DNA of 64,000 bases. Origin: Aureibacter tunicatorum (GTDB taxonomy: Bacteria; Bacteroidota; Bacteroidia; Cytophagales; Cyclobacteriaceae). The stretch lies in contig NZ_AP025305.1 of assembly GCF_036492635.1 (NCBI RefSeq), forward strand, positions 3,162,001 through 3,226,000. The letters are read 5' to 3'. Below the pieces are notes generated by a model, which saw nothing but the letters and a program-made list of their open reading frames with translations, made no database searches and was not told the DNA's origin. Shown one piece after another: positions 52,318 to 61,181 of the stretch. Numbering within the stretch: the stretch's first letter is position 1; each line of letters begins with the position of its first letter. The position numbers and the translations under genes are program-made.

Positions 52318-53319
52318 ATGAACGATATAACTTTATCCATAAAGGACCTTGCCTACCATTTGCCAGAGCAAATAATTTATAATGATTACTTTGGTGAAGA
52401 AGAAAAGCGCAACAAAAGCAAAATGTTCGCTGGCACAAATGAAAGAAGACATTTCAAAGAAGAAGAATTAGCCTCCGATCATATGGAAATATGCGCTCAA
52501 CAAATCATAGAGCGAAATAATCTAGATCCGGAACAAGATATTGACATGATAGTCACCAATGTTTCATATCCTGATGAACCCTTCACAGGCTCGGGAATTG
52601 TATTAGCCAAAAAAATTGGTGCGAAAGTACCTCATGTTTTTGACCTTCACAATACTGGCTGCGTGGCATTCATTAACATGCTTGACATGGTAAAAGCCTA
52701 CATGAAAAGCTATGGCATCAAGTCTGCTCTAGTTTGCGCTTCCCAAACTGCAGGCGGAAGAATATTTGGCAAAGAAGATACTCGTCAATTAGCTCAATCT
52801 TGCGTGCCTGGAGATGGCACCGCCGTAGCTTATGTAACCAATGACAGCGAAAACAAAGTCAGTCATATTACATTGAATAACAACCCTGAAAATGGTGAAG
52901 ATATGACGTTATACTACGAAGATGATAAAAAGTGGTGGCAAGGAAATAGATCCAGCGGCTCCATAGAATTCCCTGAGTCAAAAACAGCAGCCATATTCAT
53001 GAGAGGCAACCGATTGGTTCCAAGAGCTATTAAGGATGTATGCAAGCAAGCCGAGATGAAAACATCGGAAATTGATTACTTGATTACCAATCAGCCCAAT
53101 CCTATTTTCTTAAGAAATTGGCGAGAATCAATCCAGTTGCCAAAAGAAAGGCATCTTGACACATTCGAAAAATATGCTAATTTATTTGGCGCCGGTATTC
53201 CTATCACACTTGGCGAACATATGGAAAAAGGTACTTTCCAAAAAGGTGATACTATCTGCTTGGCGGGATTCGCTCATGCGGGAGATTTTTCTTCAGCGGC
53301 CATTGTAAAATGGGGTTGA
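52318..53319 (+). CDS. Beta-ketoacyl-ACP synthase III-like protein with the active-site His replaced
   Basis: 333 residues, a thiolase-fold KASIII. Catalytic Cys115 is in LHNTGCVAFIN, and the last strand motif GFAHAGDFSSAAIVKW is family-typical. Aligned to FabH (Cys-His-Asn), the position of His244 in HQAN is Asn258 here (ITNQPN), and Asn288 (YANLFGAGIP) matches Asn274. Loss of the His would impair decarboxylative condensation, as in other KASIII relatives that transfer acyl groups or join units in natural-product pathways. The gene begins 2 bases after the SRPBCC gene and ends the three-gene operon at a strong terminator. Confidence 0.88.
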   Translation: MNDITLSIKDLAYHLPEQIIYNDYFGEEEKRNKSKMFAGTNERRHFKEEELASDHMEICAQQIIERNNLDPEQDIDMIVTNVSYPDEPFTGSGIVLAKKIGAKVPHVFDLHNTGCVAFINMLDMVKAYMKSYGIKSALVCASQTAGGRIFGKEDTRQLAQSCVPGDGTAVAYVTNDSENKVSHITLNNNPENGEDMTLYYEDDKKWWQGNRSSGSIEFPESKTAAIFMRGNRLVPRAIKDVCKQAEMKTSEIDYLITNQPNPIFLRNWRESIQLPKERHLDTFEKYANLFGAGIPITLGEHMEKGTFQKGDTICLAGFAHAGDFSSAAIVKWG

Positions 53320-53328
53320 TCATTAAAA

Positions 53329-53359
53329 TTAAATTCCCGCCATTGAGGCGGGAATTTAA
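53329..53359. terminator. Strong bidirectional terminator
   Basis: TTAAATTCCCGCC (53329-53341) pairs perfectly with GGCGGGAATTTAA (53347-53359) around a 5-base loop, between the convergent stops at 53319 and 53364. Confidence 0.9.
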
Positions 53360-53363
53360 ATAA

Positions 53364-55961
53364 TTATTTTTTCACAAAGCGCAGCTTTTTATTATCTACA
53401 GCGCTTCTTATTTCAATGATCCAAACACCTGAATTCATATCAGAAACATCAATGCTTTTCACATTTCCTGCCTTATACACTTTGCCTGACAAATCAATAA
53501 TTCGCCACTCAATTTCTTCTTCAGCCGACTGAATATTCAATACATTACCCACCGGGTTTGGAGCAATATTCAATTCTCCATCGGTATCAACTAATAATTC
53601 AGGCTCGCCAGTTGACATGTCCATAAAATCTGGACCGCTCTGAGGGTTGATATTAACAGCCTCTATGGAAATCTTTATTTCACCAGCTCCATAATAATAC
53701 GCTTCCGCGACTACATGGTATTTACCCGGAGCCAAACGCGCTTGAATAGTCGATTGTCTATACGTTTCGCACCCGCCATCATCATTTTGCATATATTCAA
53801 CGCCTTCTTCTGTCAATAAGTGAATATAAGTATCATAAAGAGGTGATCCGCAAGTATTGATAGTCACATCAGCCTCCGTTTGCAATTCAAAATTGTAAAA
53901 AATATCCTCGCTCGGCTGATTATAATAGCCTTTGAAATGGTCACCCAAGCCATAAGTCGCTAATGTATTTGTATACGATCTTGATGGCTCATTAATCGCC
54001 AATAAGAAAGTTGGTATCGAAGCCGCCAATTCAGAGCCAGGCTTCATAACATACTCTTCCGTTTTTATTTGAGTATTAATCACTCCTGAAGAATTTGTGT
54101 AACCTTCCGACACAACATAATACACACCCGGCTCAAGCATTTCCTTCAAATACGAATAATGAGTGCTTGGACAAGATTCATAAGCCTCGTCATTTTCAAA
54201 AACCATATTTCCATTCGCATCCAAAAGGTGAATGAAAGTATCCGACATAGGCGAGCCGCAAGTAGAAACCTCCACCTCGGATTTTTTCTTTAATTCAAAC
54301 TTGTAGAATATATCCTCGCTAGGCTGATTTGTTGAACCAACATACTTGTTTCCATAAGAATCATTGTCTCTGCTATCCACAAAATCATACTCCCACTTAT
54401 TCTGACCTGTTGGTTTAGGAAGCTCTATTGGATTAAGGAAGGATGACCCCGGCTTTTCAACATAAACCTTAGACTTGATTTGCGTTTTGATGCTTCCATA
54501 AGCATCCCTGTAACCTTCAGAAACCAAAATATATGTTCCCGCGGACAACTGAGTTTTAATATAAGAATAATCAGTGCTTGGGCAAGACTCTCTGGCTTGA
54601 TCATTTTCCAAAACCAAATTGCCATTTTCATCCAAAAGGTGAATATATGTATCTGACATTCCCGAGCCGCATGTTGAAAGCTCAACCTCAGAATTCTTGG
54701 TCAATGTAAATCTGTAAAAAATATCTTCGCTGGATTGATTGTTATAACCATTGTAATCATTGCCATAGCTTCTATTGTCTCTCGCATCCACGTAATCAAT
54801 TTCTCCATTTGATCCAGCTTTAACTTTAATCGGATTTTCCAATATAGATCCGACTTTCCTTATATTATCCGGAATCACATTGAAAATCGCTCCATGATAT
54901 TGCGTAAATCCTTCAGGATCATCGATCAAATAATAGTTTCCGTTGCCATAGCCTGTCCAACCTAAATTGATATGAAAATATCTATCATGGCTCCAACCGT
55001 CAAAAATCATCAAGTGCCCAGCTGTTTCAGATCTACCTCTATAAAGCACTGGCACGCCATTCTGCAAATGATCAATAATCTTTGCCACCCAAGCGTCGTC
55101 ATTGTAGCTTGAACGATTTTCATAAACGCTTTCAGGATATCCCATTCCTCTCAAAGCTGTCGCCACCTTGCTCGAATATGCATTCGAACCATTGCAACTG
55201 TAACTCATATCCACCAAATCGCCACACTTTCTGATCAAATGAGCAACTGCGTCAACCTCAACCTCAGGCGTATTGTTTCTAAGCTCGTCAGGCATATTAT
55301 CCCAATCAAAATCAAGACTCGGGCTACTTTCATATTTCCAATAAGCCAACACTTGGCTAAAGGCCAAAGCAACGCATCCAGCATAAGCTCTTCCGCAACT
55401 TTTAGTCTCACAACCAGTAACTGGAGCGAACTTGTTGTAAGTTCCGTACATACCGCAATCTCGATCATTGTTGTATGATTGGCCCCATTTAGTCGTAGTC
55501 ATCGGAGCAACTGAAGTTGTATTTGTCAATCTGGAAGAACTACCCTGCTCTATATTTTCCCACTCTCGCTGGGCAGCAGGATTCTCAACACCTTCCGAGA
55601 CTATTCCATTGACATATCTTTCATAACCTGCCAATAAAAACGACAAACCTTCCGGCATTGAGTTAGGATCAAATGTTCCTTCATCGGTGTAGCCTAAGAT
55701 AGGTTGAGCATTGTCATCTCCGGAAACAATGGCAAAACCACCACCTTGGTAATTCACCACATAATAACTCTCGTTACCATCGTCCGAAGAAACAATATTT
55801 TGCACTTCGACATTGGAAACCCTTGAATTGGGATGGGATGCATAATAATGCTTTAGTGCAATTTGCTTCGCTTTTTCAGAGTTGACTTTCTCAGCGGAAG
55901 CATTCATAGCGTATCCTCCAAATACAAGAAGGAAAATCATGCTAAGTAATTGTTTTTTCAT
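53364..55961 (-). CDS. C10 family cysteine protease (streptopain-like) with three beta domains and a T9SS sorting tail
   Basis: 865 residues from the ATG at 55961. A frame-opening ATG at 56048 is rejected because a promoter box (56004-56011) lies inside that extension and the signal peptide begins at the later Met. Residues 1-22 are the signal; 23-135 an inhibitory propeptide (SpeB-like GGGFAIVSGDDNAQPILGY). The catalytic domain follows, with Cys196 (YAGCVALAFSQVLAYW) and His316 (ETAGHLMIFDGW), then HINLGWTGYGNG. Three repeats of a PPC-like beta domain (each with SEDIFY and STCGS or NTCGS) cover about 365-775. The last 75 residues are a T9SS domain (NIAPNPVGNVLNIQS). It is an exported, self-activated protease. 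Confidence 0.93.
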   Translation of the reverse strand: MKKQLLSMIFLLVFGGYAMNASAEKVNSEKAKQIALKHYYASHPNSRVSNVEVQNIVSSDDGNESYYVVNYQGGGFAIVSGDDNAQPILGYTDEGTFDPNSMPEGLSFLLAGYERYVNGIVSEGVENPAAQREWENIEQGSSSRLTNTTSVAPMTTTKWGQSYNNDRDCGMYGTYNKFAPVTGCETKSCGRAYAGCVALAFSQVLAYWKYESSPSLDFDWDNMPDELRNNTPEVEVDAVAHLIRKCGDLVDMSYSCNGSNAYSSKVATALRGMGYPESVYENRSSYNDDAWVAKIIDHLQNGVPVLYRGRSETAGHLMIFDGWSHDRYFHINLGWTGYGNGNYYLIDDPEGFTQYHGAIFNVIPDNIRKVGSILENPIKVKAGSNGEIDYVDARDNRSYGNDYNGYNNQSSEDIFYRFTLTKNSEVELSTCGSGMSDTYIHLLDENGNLVLENDQARESCPSTDYSYIKTQLSAGTYILVSEGYRDAYGSIKTQIKSKVYVEKPGSSFLNPIELPKPTGQNKWEYDFVDSRDNDSYGNKYVGSTNQPSEDIFYKFELKKKSEVEVSTCGSPMSDTFIHLLDANGNMVFENDEAYESCPSTHYSYLKEMLEPGVYYVVSEGYTNSSGVINTQIKTEEYVMKPGSELAASIPTFLLAINEPSRSYTNTLATYGLGDHFKGYYNQPSEDIFYNFELQTEADVTINTCGSPLYDTYIHLLTEEGVEYMQNDDGGCETYRQSTIQARLAPGKYHVVAEAYYYGAGEIKISIEAVNINPQSGPDFMDMSTGEPELLVDTDGELNIAPNPVGNVLNIQSAEEEIEWRIIDLSGKVYKAGNVKSIDVSDMNSGVWIIEIRSAVDNKKLRFVKK

Positions 55962-56311
55962 TTTTGAAATGTAATTGTAAATGTTGAAAAATAATGATGG
56001 GAACAAATCTAGACGTAGAATTAAGCTATTCCAAATTTGATAAGTCATATTATTATATCCACATTTAAGGCATTGAGTACCTTAAAAAGACAAATTGAGT
56101 CAATCACATTTCATTTATAATATTTATTAACTTTATCAATAGTTAAAAAGCTGATGTACAGACAAATGACAAACTAAGGAAAAACGAATAATCAAATTTG
56201 TCAAAGTAAGAATAATATTAACATTATATGAATAAATTCCATATAGAGATAGAGAAAATAGCGATTTATTTAATTCACCATCATTAAAATATTAACAAAT
56301 CAGCCAAAAAA
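55962..56311. other. Promoter region of the C10 protease and spacer to the antiporter gene
   Basis: 350 bases. The left part contains the protease promoter (listed separately). The rest is AT-rich with no open frame, repeat or clear terminator for the antiporter transcript, which runs away from it. Confidence 0.4.
56004..56035 (-). promoter_or_regulatory. Promoter of the C10 protease gene
   Basis: On the minus strand TAGATTTG (56011-56004) matches TAnnTTTG, and TTTG (56035-56032) lies 20 bases upstream as the -33 element. The start codon at 55961 is 42 bases downstream. Confidence 0.6.
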
Positions 56312-57271
56312 TCAGAGTTCCTCCACTATAAGATATATCATATATCCCAAATATAGAATCATTAACAAGGCTCCCTCCCATCGATCAAGTTTTTTACGTT
56401 GTCCAGTCAGCATAAAAATCAAAAGCAACATGGTTCCGCCTAATAATATATATAAATCCAGATTGAATTTTGGGTTAAAACTTATTGGGTGAATTATTCC
56501 GCTAAGAGATAGAATAAGCAACAAGTTGAAAATATTAGATCCAATGACATTGCCAATGGCGATATCGCTATTCTTTTTCAATGACGCTACTATTGATGTC
56601 ATCAACTCAGGCAAAGAAGTTCCTGCCGCTACTATCGTCAAGCCAATGATTTTCTCGCTCACGCCAAAACTTTCCGCGATATAGACGCTATTTACAACCA
56701 CAAGCTGTCCTCCTGCCACAAGCCCCGACAAGCCAAGCAATATTAACCCTGCAATCTTCAACATAGACATGCTTGGAACTTCGGTTTCCTGCATTGTATT
56801 ATTTTTCATCTGCTTGAACACATAATACAAAAAGATAAAAAACGAAACCAAAAGAGCTACGCCATCCGCACGACTCAACCGCGAAGGCAACACAAAGAAA
56901 AAATCATTCAGCAAAAAGATGACTATAATCGTTACCGTCAATGAAATAGGAATTTCTTTCCAAGCTGTGGAAGATTGAACCTTGATCGGATATATCAAAG
57001 CTGACAAACCCAAAATAATAAACAAGTTAAAATTATTGCTTCCTATAACATTTCCCAATACAATATCCGAGTGGCTTTGATATGCGGCGAAGGTGTTGAC
57101 AACCAATTCCGGAGCTGAAGTGCCAAAGGCAACGACTGTCAACCCAATCGCCAAGTCCGGCACATTGAATTTCTTTGCCAAAGCAGAAGCTCCATCCACT
57201 AACCAATTTGCTCCGAAAATCAAACAAGCAAATCCTACAAGCACTAACAGTATTGAAACCATATCCGTCAA
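56312..57271 (-). CDS. Calcium/sodium antiporter (CaCA family, YrbG type)
   Basis: 319 residues and about ten membrane helices built as an inverted repeat. Both alpha motifs are present: LTVVAFGTSAPELVVNTFAA (about 45-64) and GLTIVAAGTSLPELMTSIVA near 210-229, each with the ion-binding Glu. GNVIGSNNFNLFIILGL and GNVIGSNIFNLLLILSL follow the two motifs as expected. The inner-membrane protein exchanges Ca2+ or K+ for Na+ or H+. It is a single-gene unit with no regulatory site seen. Confidence 0.93.
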   Translation of the reverse strand: MTDMVSILLVLVGFACLIFGANWLVDGASALAKKFNVPDLAIGLTVVAFGTSAPELVVNTFAAYQSHSDIVLGNVIGSNNFNLFIILGLSALIYPIKVQSSTAWKEIPISLTVTIIVIFLLNDFFFVLPSRLSRADGVALLVSFFIFLYYVFKQMKNNTMQETEVPSMSMLKIAGLILLGLSGLVAGGQLVVVNSVYIAESFGVSEKIIGLTIVAAGTSLPELMTSIVASLKKNSDIAIGNVIGSNIFNLLLILSLSGIIHPISFNPKFNLDLYILLGGTMLLLIFMLTGQRKKLDRWEGALLMILYLGYMIYLIVEEL

Positions 57272-57385
57272 AATGATAATTTAATCGATCACTTTAAACG
57301 AATAACTAAAACTATATTATATAGCTTAAAAAAATATTTTGTCGGCAAAGAAACACTTGAGTTATAGATCTGAAAATATCCTTTT

Positions 57386-57838
57386 TCATAAGCCCTTAGC
57401 CAGTACAACCATGTGTTTCAGCTGAAGGCCATTCTCAAAAATAGGGCAAGGATAATTTTCCAAAAAGAAATTATGGCGGATAAATGACATTTCAAAACCC
57501 GCCTTTTGATAAATATAAAGTTGTTTTAAAGAAGCATCGCCTGTACCTATCAATAACTGCTTGCAGCCTATCGATTTTGCCTTTTCGCATGCATCCTGCA
57601 AAAGCATTTTACCCAATCCTTTTCCTTGCCAAGCATCTTTGACTGCTATATTTTTTATCTCCGATTGCCTGTCGTCAATTCTTGCTAAAACATAGACAGC
57701 CAAGATATCGCCTTCATGTTCAAGCAAATAAATATCCGAACCAAAGATATATTTGTCAATGGCTTCCTTCGATTCATCAGCGAGTAGAAGCAAATCATAG
57801 GGAACAGCCTCTCCCTTGTTTAACAACCTTATTTTCAT
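57386..57838 (-). CDS. GNAT family N-acetyltransferase
   Basis: 150 residues. The acetyl-CoA binding motif A is DAWQGKGLGKMLLQDACEKA (about 88-107), preceded by the strand EIKNIAVK. A later motif B, CKQLLIGTGDASLKQLYIYQ, fits the same fold. The substrate is unknown. It starts 9 bases after the thymidylate kinase gene and is the last gene of the nucleoside operon, though a functional link is not evident. Confidence 0.85.
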   Translation of the reverse strand: MKIRLLNKGEAVPYDLLLLADESKEAIDKYIFGSDIYLLEHEGDILAVYVLARIDDRQSEIKNIAVKDAWQGKGLGKMLLQDACEKAKSIGCKQLLIGTGDASLKQLYIYQKAGFEMSFIRHNFFLENYPCPIFENGLQLKHMVVLAKGL

Positions 57839-57847
57839 GTAAAATAA

Positions 57848-58543
57848 TTAATCGGCTGATGACATTTCATTTATCTTGCTGAATATGACATTATGGATAT
57901 CTTCCGGCGACAGCCATTCTTTTTGATCCGAAAAACAATCTATACGATGAAAATCTGCCTGCTCATCCAATAATACATTGTACTCTTGGTAAACATTTCT
58001 CTGCAATTCAAAAGAGCTCTCATGTATATCCTCTTTGCCATTCAAATACGCTCTATCTTCTCCAGTGCGTTCCTTCTGCAACGATTTCTCGATAATTTCA
58101 AGGGGCACATCCAAAAAAAACGAGATATCAGGCTTTGGCAAATCATTATGATTGAACTCAAAATCTAATATCCAACTCTTCAACTCATCTTTTTCTGACT
58201 GTGTTGCTACTTTTGCGCATTGAAAAGCGATATTTGAATTAACATATCGATCCAAAATAACAACATAGCCTTCGCTCAACCATTGCAAAAGCTTGCTTTT
58301 ATGCTCCTTTCGATCTTCTGCAAATAGCAAAGCAACGAGTGTCGGATGCACATCATCCAATTCGCCAAACTCTCCCCTGAGGAACTTAGCGATCAAACCA
58401 CCATACACCCCCTTATTCAACATGGGAAAGTGAATGTATTTGTATTTCAATCCCAAAGACTCCAACTTCTTAATCATTAGATCAATCTGCGTTGACTTGC
58501 CAGCGCCATCCAAGCCTTCTATGGTTATTATTTTACCCAACAT
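57848..58543 (-). CDS. tmk: Thymidylate (dTMP) kinase-like protein
   Basis: 231 residues. P-loop IEGLDGAGKSTQIDLM (about 8-23) and the DRY-type motif LDRYVNSNIAFQCAK near 97-111 identify the dTMP kinase family, which converts dTMP to dTDP in the cytosol. The LID region carries KERTGEDRAY with a basic Lys-Arg pair. It is about 20 residues longer than a typical Tmk. It lies between a thymidine-phosphorylase-like gene (1-base gap) and the GNAT gene, and may be a second, salvage-dedicated copy. Whether another tmk exists in the genome cannot be known from this window. Confidence 0.85.
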   Translation of the reverse strand: MLGKIITIEGLDGAGKSTQIDLMIKKLESLGLKYKYIHFPMLNKGVYGGLIAKFLRGEFGELDDVHPTLVALLFAEDRKEHKSKLLQWLSEGYVVILDRYVNSNIAFQCAKVATQSEKDELKSWILDFEFNHNDLPKPDISFFLDVPLEIIEKSLQKERTGEDRAYLNGKEDIHESSFELQRNVYQEYNVLLDEQADFHRIDCFSDQKEWLSPEDIHNVIFSKINEMSSAD

Positions 58544-58544
58544 T

Positions 58545-60122
58545 TTAATTTATTTTAAAAAACCTCTTCGATAATCCTTCTGGATTCACATCGCTTTCTG
58601 TGTAAAGTTCCGCAATCACATCATTTTTGCGAACTTTTGAAAACAATTTCTTTTTTAACAAAACCCCATCGTACAATTTATCATCTCCCCCAAAGACATT
58701 CGTGCCCGCTCCCATTTCAATATTCAAAAAGTTTCCAATATTTCTTTGATAAACCTCTGAAATCTCACCATCTCTGTCAGCTAGTATTGGCACCTTGTTC
58801 AACGCATCCATTTTGCCAAATAATTCAAAATTATCAATCAAGTCCAATGTCTTGCCATCCACCTTATGAGAGGCCAACACCTCTCTAAAAGCATTATACA
58901 CATGTCCTTTATCAAAAAATTCGTTAGCCATGGTTTCCATTTCTTCATAGTCCAGACCAAATTGCGTAGACAGAAGCTTTGCAGTCATTCTCACAACAAG
59001 CTCTTTTTGATCCGCAAGCAAACTCTCGTCATAAACGAACTTGCCATAACCTGACTCATTTCTCATGATGCAAATACTTTCCATGACTTCCAAGCAATTG
59101 CCTATGCCAGAGCCAAAGATCTTGTCTGTGTTTGTGTATTCAGCCAGTGCCTCTATATTAAACTTCTTAAGTATCAAGCTTATTTGATCAAAAAACTCAA
59201 CTGCCAATTCCTTATTCGTCAAAAAGGCATTCTCGCCAAAACGTATATCAAGCATCAAAGTATCCACAGGATTGGAAATCTGTTTGCTGGCAATGCTGGA
59301 AACGATAAGGGGTAGAGAGTTCACTGTGTTGGTAATGCTTCGCAACTGATACAAATTCGTATCGGAAGGATTGTAGCTTCCTTTCGCCACCGTCATGCAT
59401 ACATTATGCTTTTCCAATATCTCCATCGTCTCATTTCCTGGCTTTGGAAAATAAAAATTCGGAACACTTGAAAGCTTGTCCCATGTTCCGCCGGTAAAGC
59501 TCAGTGTCTTAGCGACTAGAAATGGAGAGACTAAATTATATTTTTCGGAAAAACACTTTAGCAAGCTGGGCATAATCAAAGCAATCTTCTCTGAAACCCC
59601 TCCCGTAGGATACCTTCTAATTACTTTTCTACTATCCAAGGAGTCTGAATTTCTATAATCAAAAGTATCGCCTGAATAAGCCATTTTCAAACTCAACACA
59701 TAAACATTATCCGCTGACAAACCTCTATATTTGATAAAATTCAATATTAACGTCAAATCAAGAGAGTGCTGATCAGGCTTTAATGACATATTCACTATAG
59801 ATTCAATTTCCTGTTCATCAAGCGACTCTTTTTGATATATTTTCCTTAAAATCGTATCATCGACATAATCTCCAGACATAACAGACAGAGCTTTCTCCAC
59901 AAAGCTAGAGACAGTAATGTCAGTATCATTCAACAGCTCTTCGCTTCTTTTAATTTCCTCTTTCAAAGACTCTTCTTTAAACAAAATTTGTATGATTGAT
60001 GACAACAGCTGTTCTTTGTTGGAAGACAGGTCTTCGATATTTTGAAAAATCATTCGCAATAAATCCGGAAGATCAATGCTTTTTTCAATGTTATTAAAAA
60101 TGGTAGAGTAACTTAATTTCAT
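58545..60122 (-). CDS. Thymidine phosphorylase-family protein with altered phosphate-binding motif
   Basis: 525 residues against about 440 in E. coli DeoA; the first 100 residues are an unassigned helical extension. The pyrimidine-binding residues are kept with the DeoA spacing: Arg261 (LYQLRSITNT), Ser276 and Lys280 (SSIASK). The phosphate-binding KHS of DeoA (VDKHSTGGVGD) reads RRYPTGGVSEK here (169-179), replacing Lys, His and Ser. FTGGTWDKL and LDIRFGENAF correspond to HTGGTLDKL and the DVKxGxGAF block. The protein is clearly of this family but may be an altered phosphorylase. It overlaps the upstream kinase gene (ATGA). Confidence 0.82.
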   Translation of the reverse strand: MKLSYSTIFNNIEKSIDLPDLLRMIFQNIEDLSSNKEQLLSSIIQILFKEESLKEEIKRSEELLNDTDITVSSFVEKALSVMSGDYVDDTILRKIYQKESLDEQEIESIVNMSLKPDQHSLDLTLILNFIKYRGLSADNVYVLSLKMAYSGDTFDYRNSDSLDSRKVIRRYPTGGVSEKIALIMPSLLKCFSEKYNLVSPFLVAKTLSFTGGTWDKLSSVPNFYFPKPGNETMEILEKHNVCMTVAKGSYNPSDTNLYQLRSITNTVNSLPLIVSSIASKQISNPVDTLMLDIRFGENAFLTNKELAVEFFDQISLILKKFNIEALAEYTNTDKIFGSGIGNCLEVMESICIMRNESGYGKFVYDESLLADQKELVVRMTAKLLSTQFGLDYEEMETMANEFFDKGHVYNAFREVLASHKVDGKTLDLIDNFELFGKMDALNKVPILADRDGEISEVYQRNIGNFLNIEMGAGTNVFGGDDKLYDGVLLKKKLFSKVRKNDVIAELYTESDVNPEGLSKRFFKIN

Positions 60123-60748
60123 AAATATGCATTTAAAATTCCGACAATTTTCTCAGCTTCTACTTTGGGATGGCTAAATGACTGTTCATGAATTATAAGC
60201 TTGCAATCATTTGCCGAGCAGTATTTTTGAACAGCGTCTATCATCGAGTCTTGTAATACAAATGACTCCTTAAAGTCATCCTCATTATCAATCACTCGAT
60301 TTCTTTGTTTTATAAATTCTCTCCAAACACTTTCCGAGTTTTTCAGGAAAATAATTATATCAAAATCAGGGAGTAAGCTATAATCTTTTCGTGCGATGCT
60401 TACAATTTCATCATAATAATCATCTTCTTCTGTATAGAGCCATTTCAACCCTTCATCTTTATGATAAAGATAAAACAGCTTATCATAGCATGAATCAATA
60501 ATGGACAGATCACCGCTCTTTCTGATCTGATCCGCTTCATAATAATACGGCACTCTTACTGATCGAAACCACATCATCGATGTGAAGCTTCCTATGACCT
60601 CCCTGTTTTTAACAGCTTTTCCCCATTCACACTCTTCAGGTTCAAGAAAAGCCGTAATGTTAAGCAATTTGCTTATTTCTTTTGTAGTGGATGATTTACC
60701 GCTTCCGGGCAAACCAAAGGCTCCTATGATTTTACCTTGTTTTGACAT
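60119..60748 (-). CDS. P-loop (deoxy)nucleoside-kinase-like protein
   Basis: 209 residues from the ATG at 60748, which puts SKQGKIIGAFGLPGSGKSST at the very N-terminus; a longer frame from 60808 adds 20 unmatched residues. Walker A is at about 11-18. CEWGKAVKNREVIGSF and SIIDSCYDKLFYLYHKDEG, then IIIFLKNSESVWREFIKQRN, follow the order of deoxynucleoside kinases (dCK/dGK/TK2 fold) with the ERS-like region modified. It is cytosolic. The stop overlaps the next start, so expression is coupled to the thymidine-phosphorylase-like gene. Together the set suggests nucleoside salvage. Confidence 0.7.
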   Translation of the reverse strand: MSKQGKIIGAFGLPGSGKSSTTKEISKLLNITAFLEPEECEWGKAVKNREVIGSFTSMMWFRSVRVPYYYEADQIRKSGDLSIIDSCYDKLFYLYHKDEGLKWLYTEEDDYYDEIVSIARKDYSLLPDFDIIIFLKNSESVWREFIKQRNRVIDNEDDFKESFVLQDSMIDAVQKYCSANDCKLIIHEQSFSHPKVEAEKIVGILNAYL

Positions 60749-61181
60749 CGCCTTTTGAGATAATGAAAAAATCAATAATTGATTATCCAATTTAAAAAAA
60801 CAATACAAATCAAAAACAATAAAAGATTATTATTAATGTATTTTTTCTCTTTCCTATCTCGAATCACTCTTTGCAACTCACATTAAAAAAAATCCATTGA
60901 TATCGCCAATCGGCTCTGGAATACTATCTTCATCCTAAAGCTGTACTTTCTCTTGATATACATTTCGAAAAATTTAGTGGCAAAAAGCCAGAGTAATATT
61001 AGTCAACACTAATTGTTCTCTTCACGATTCATTCCATTTAATCAAAGACAAAAAATAAATTTAAAAAATTGAATAATAGCAGGAATAAAATGACAAAAAT
61101 CACCTCTTTTGAAGCAACTGAATAAGTTATAATGATTAATTTAGCTTAATCAATTTTTATCTATCACTAAACAAAAACGAA
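60749..61181. other. Divergent intergenic region
   Basis: 433 bases between the nucleoside operon and the GIN-domain gene, which are transcribed away from each other. AT-rich near both ends. I see no perfect TAnnTTTG box, repeat or small open frame. Confidence 0.35.
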
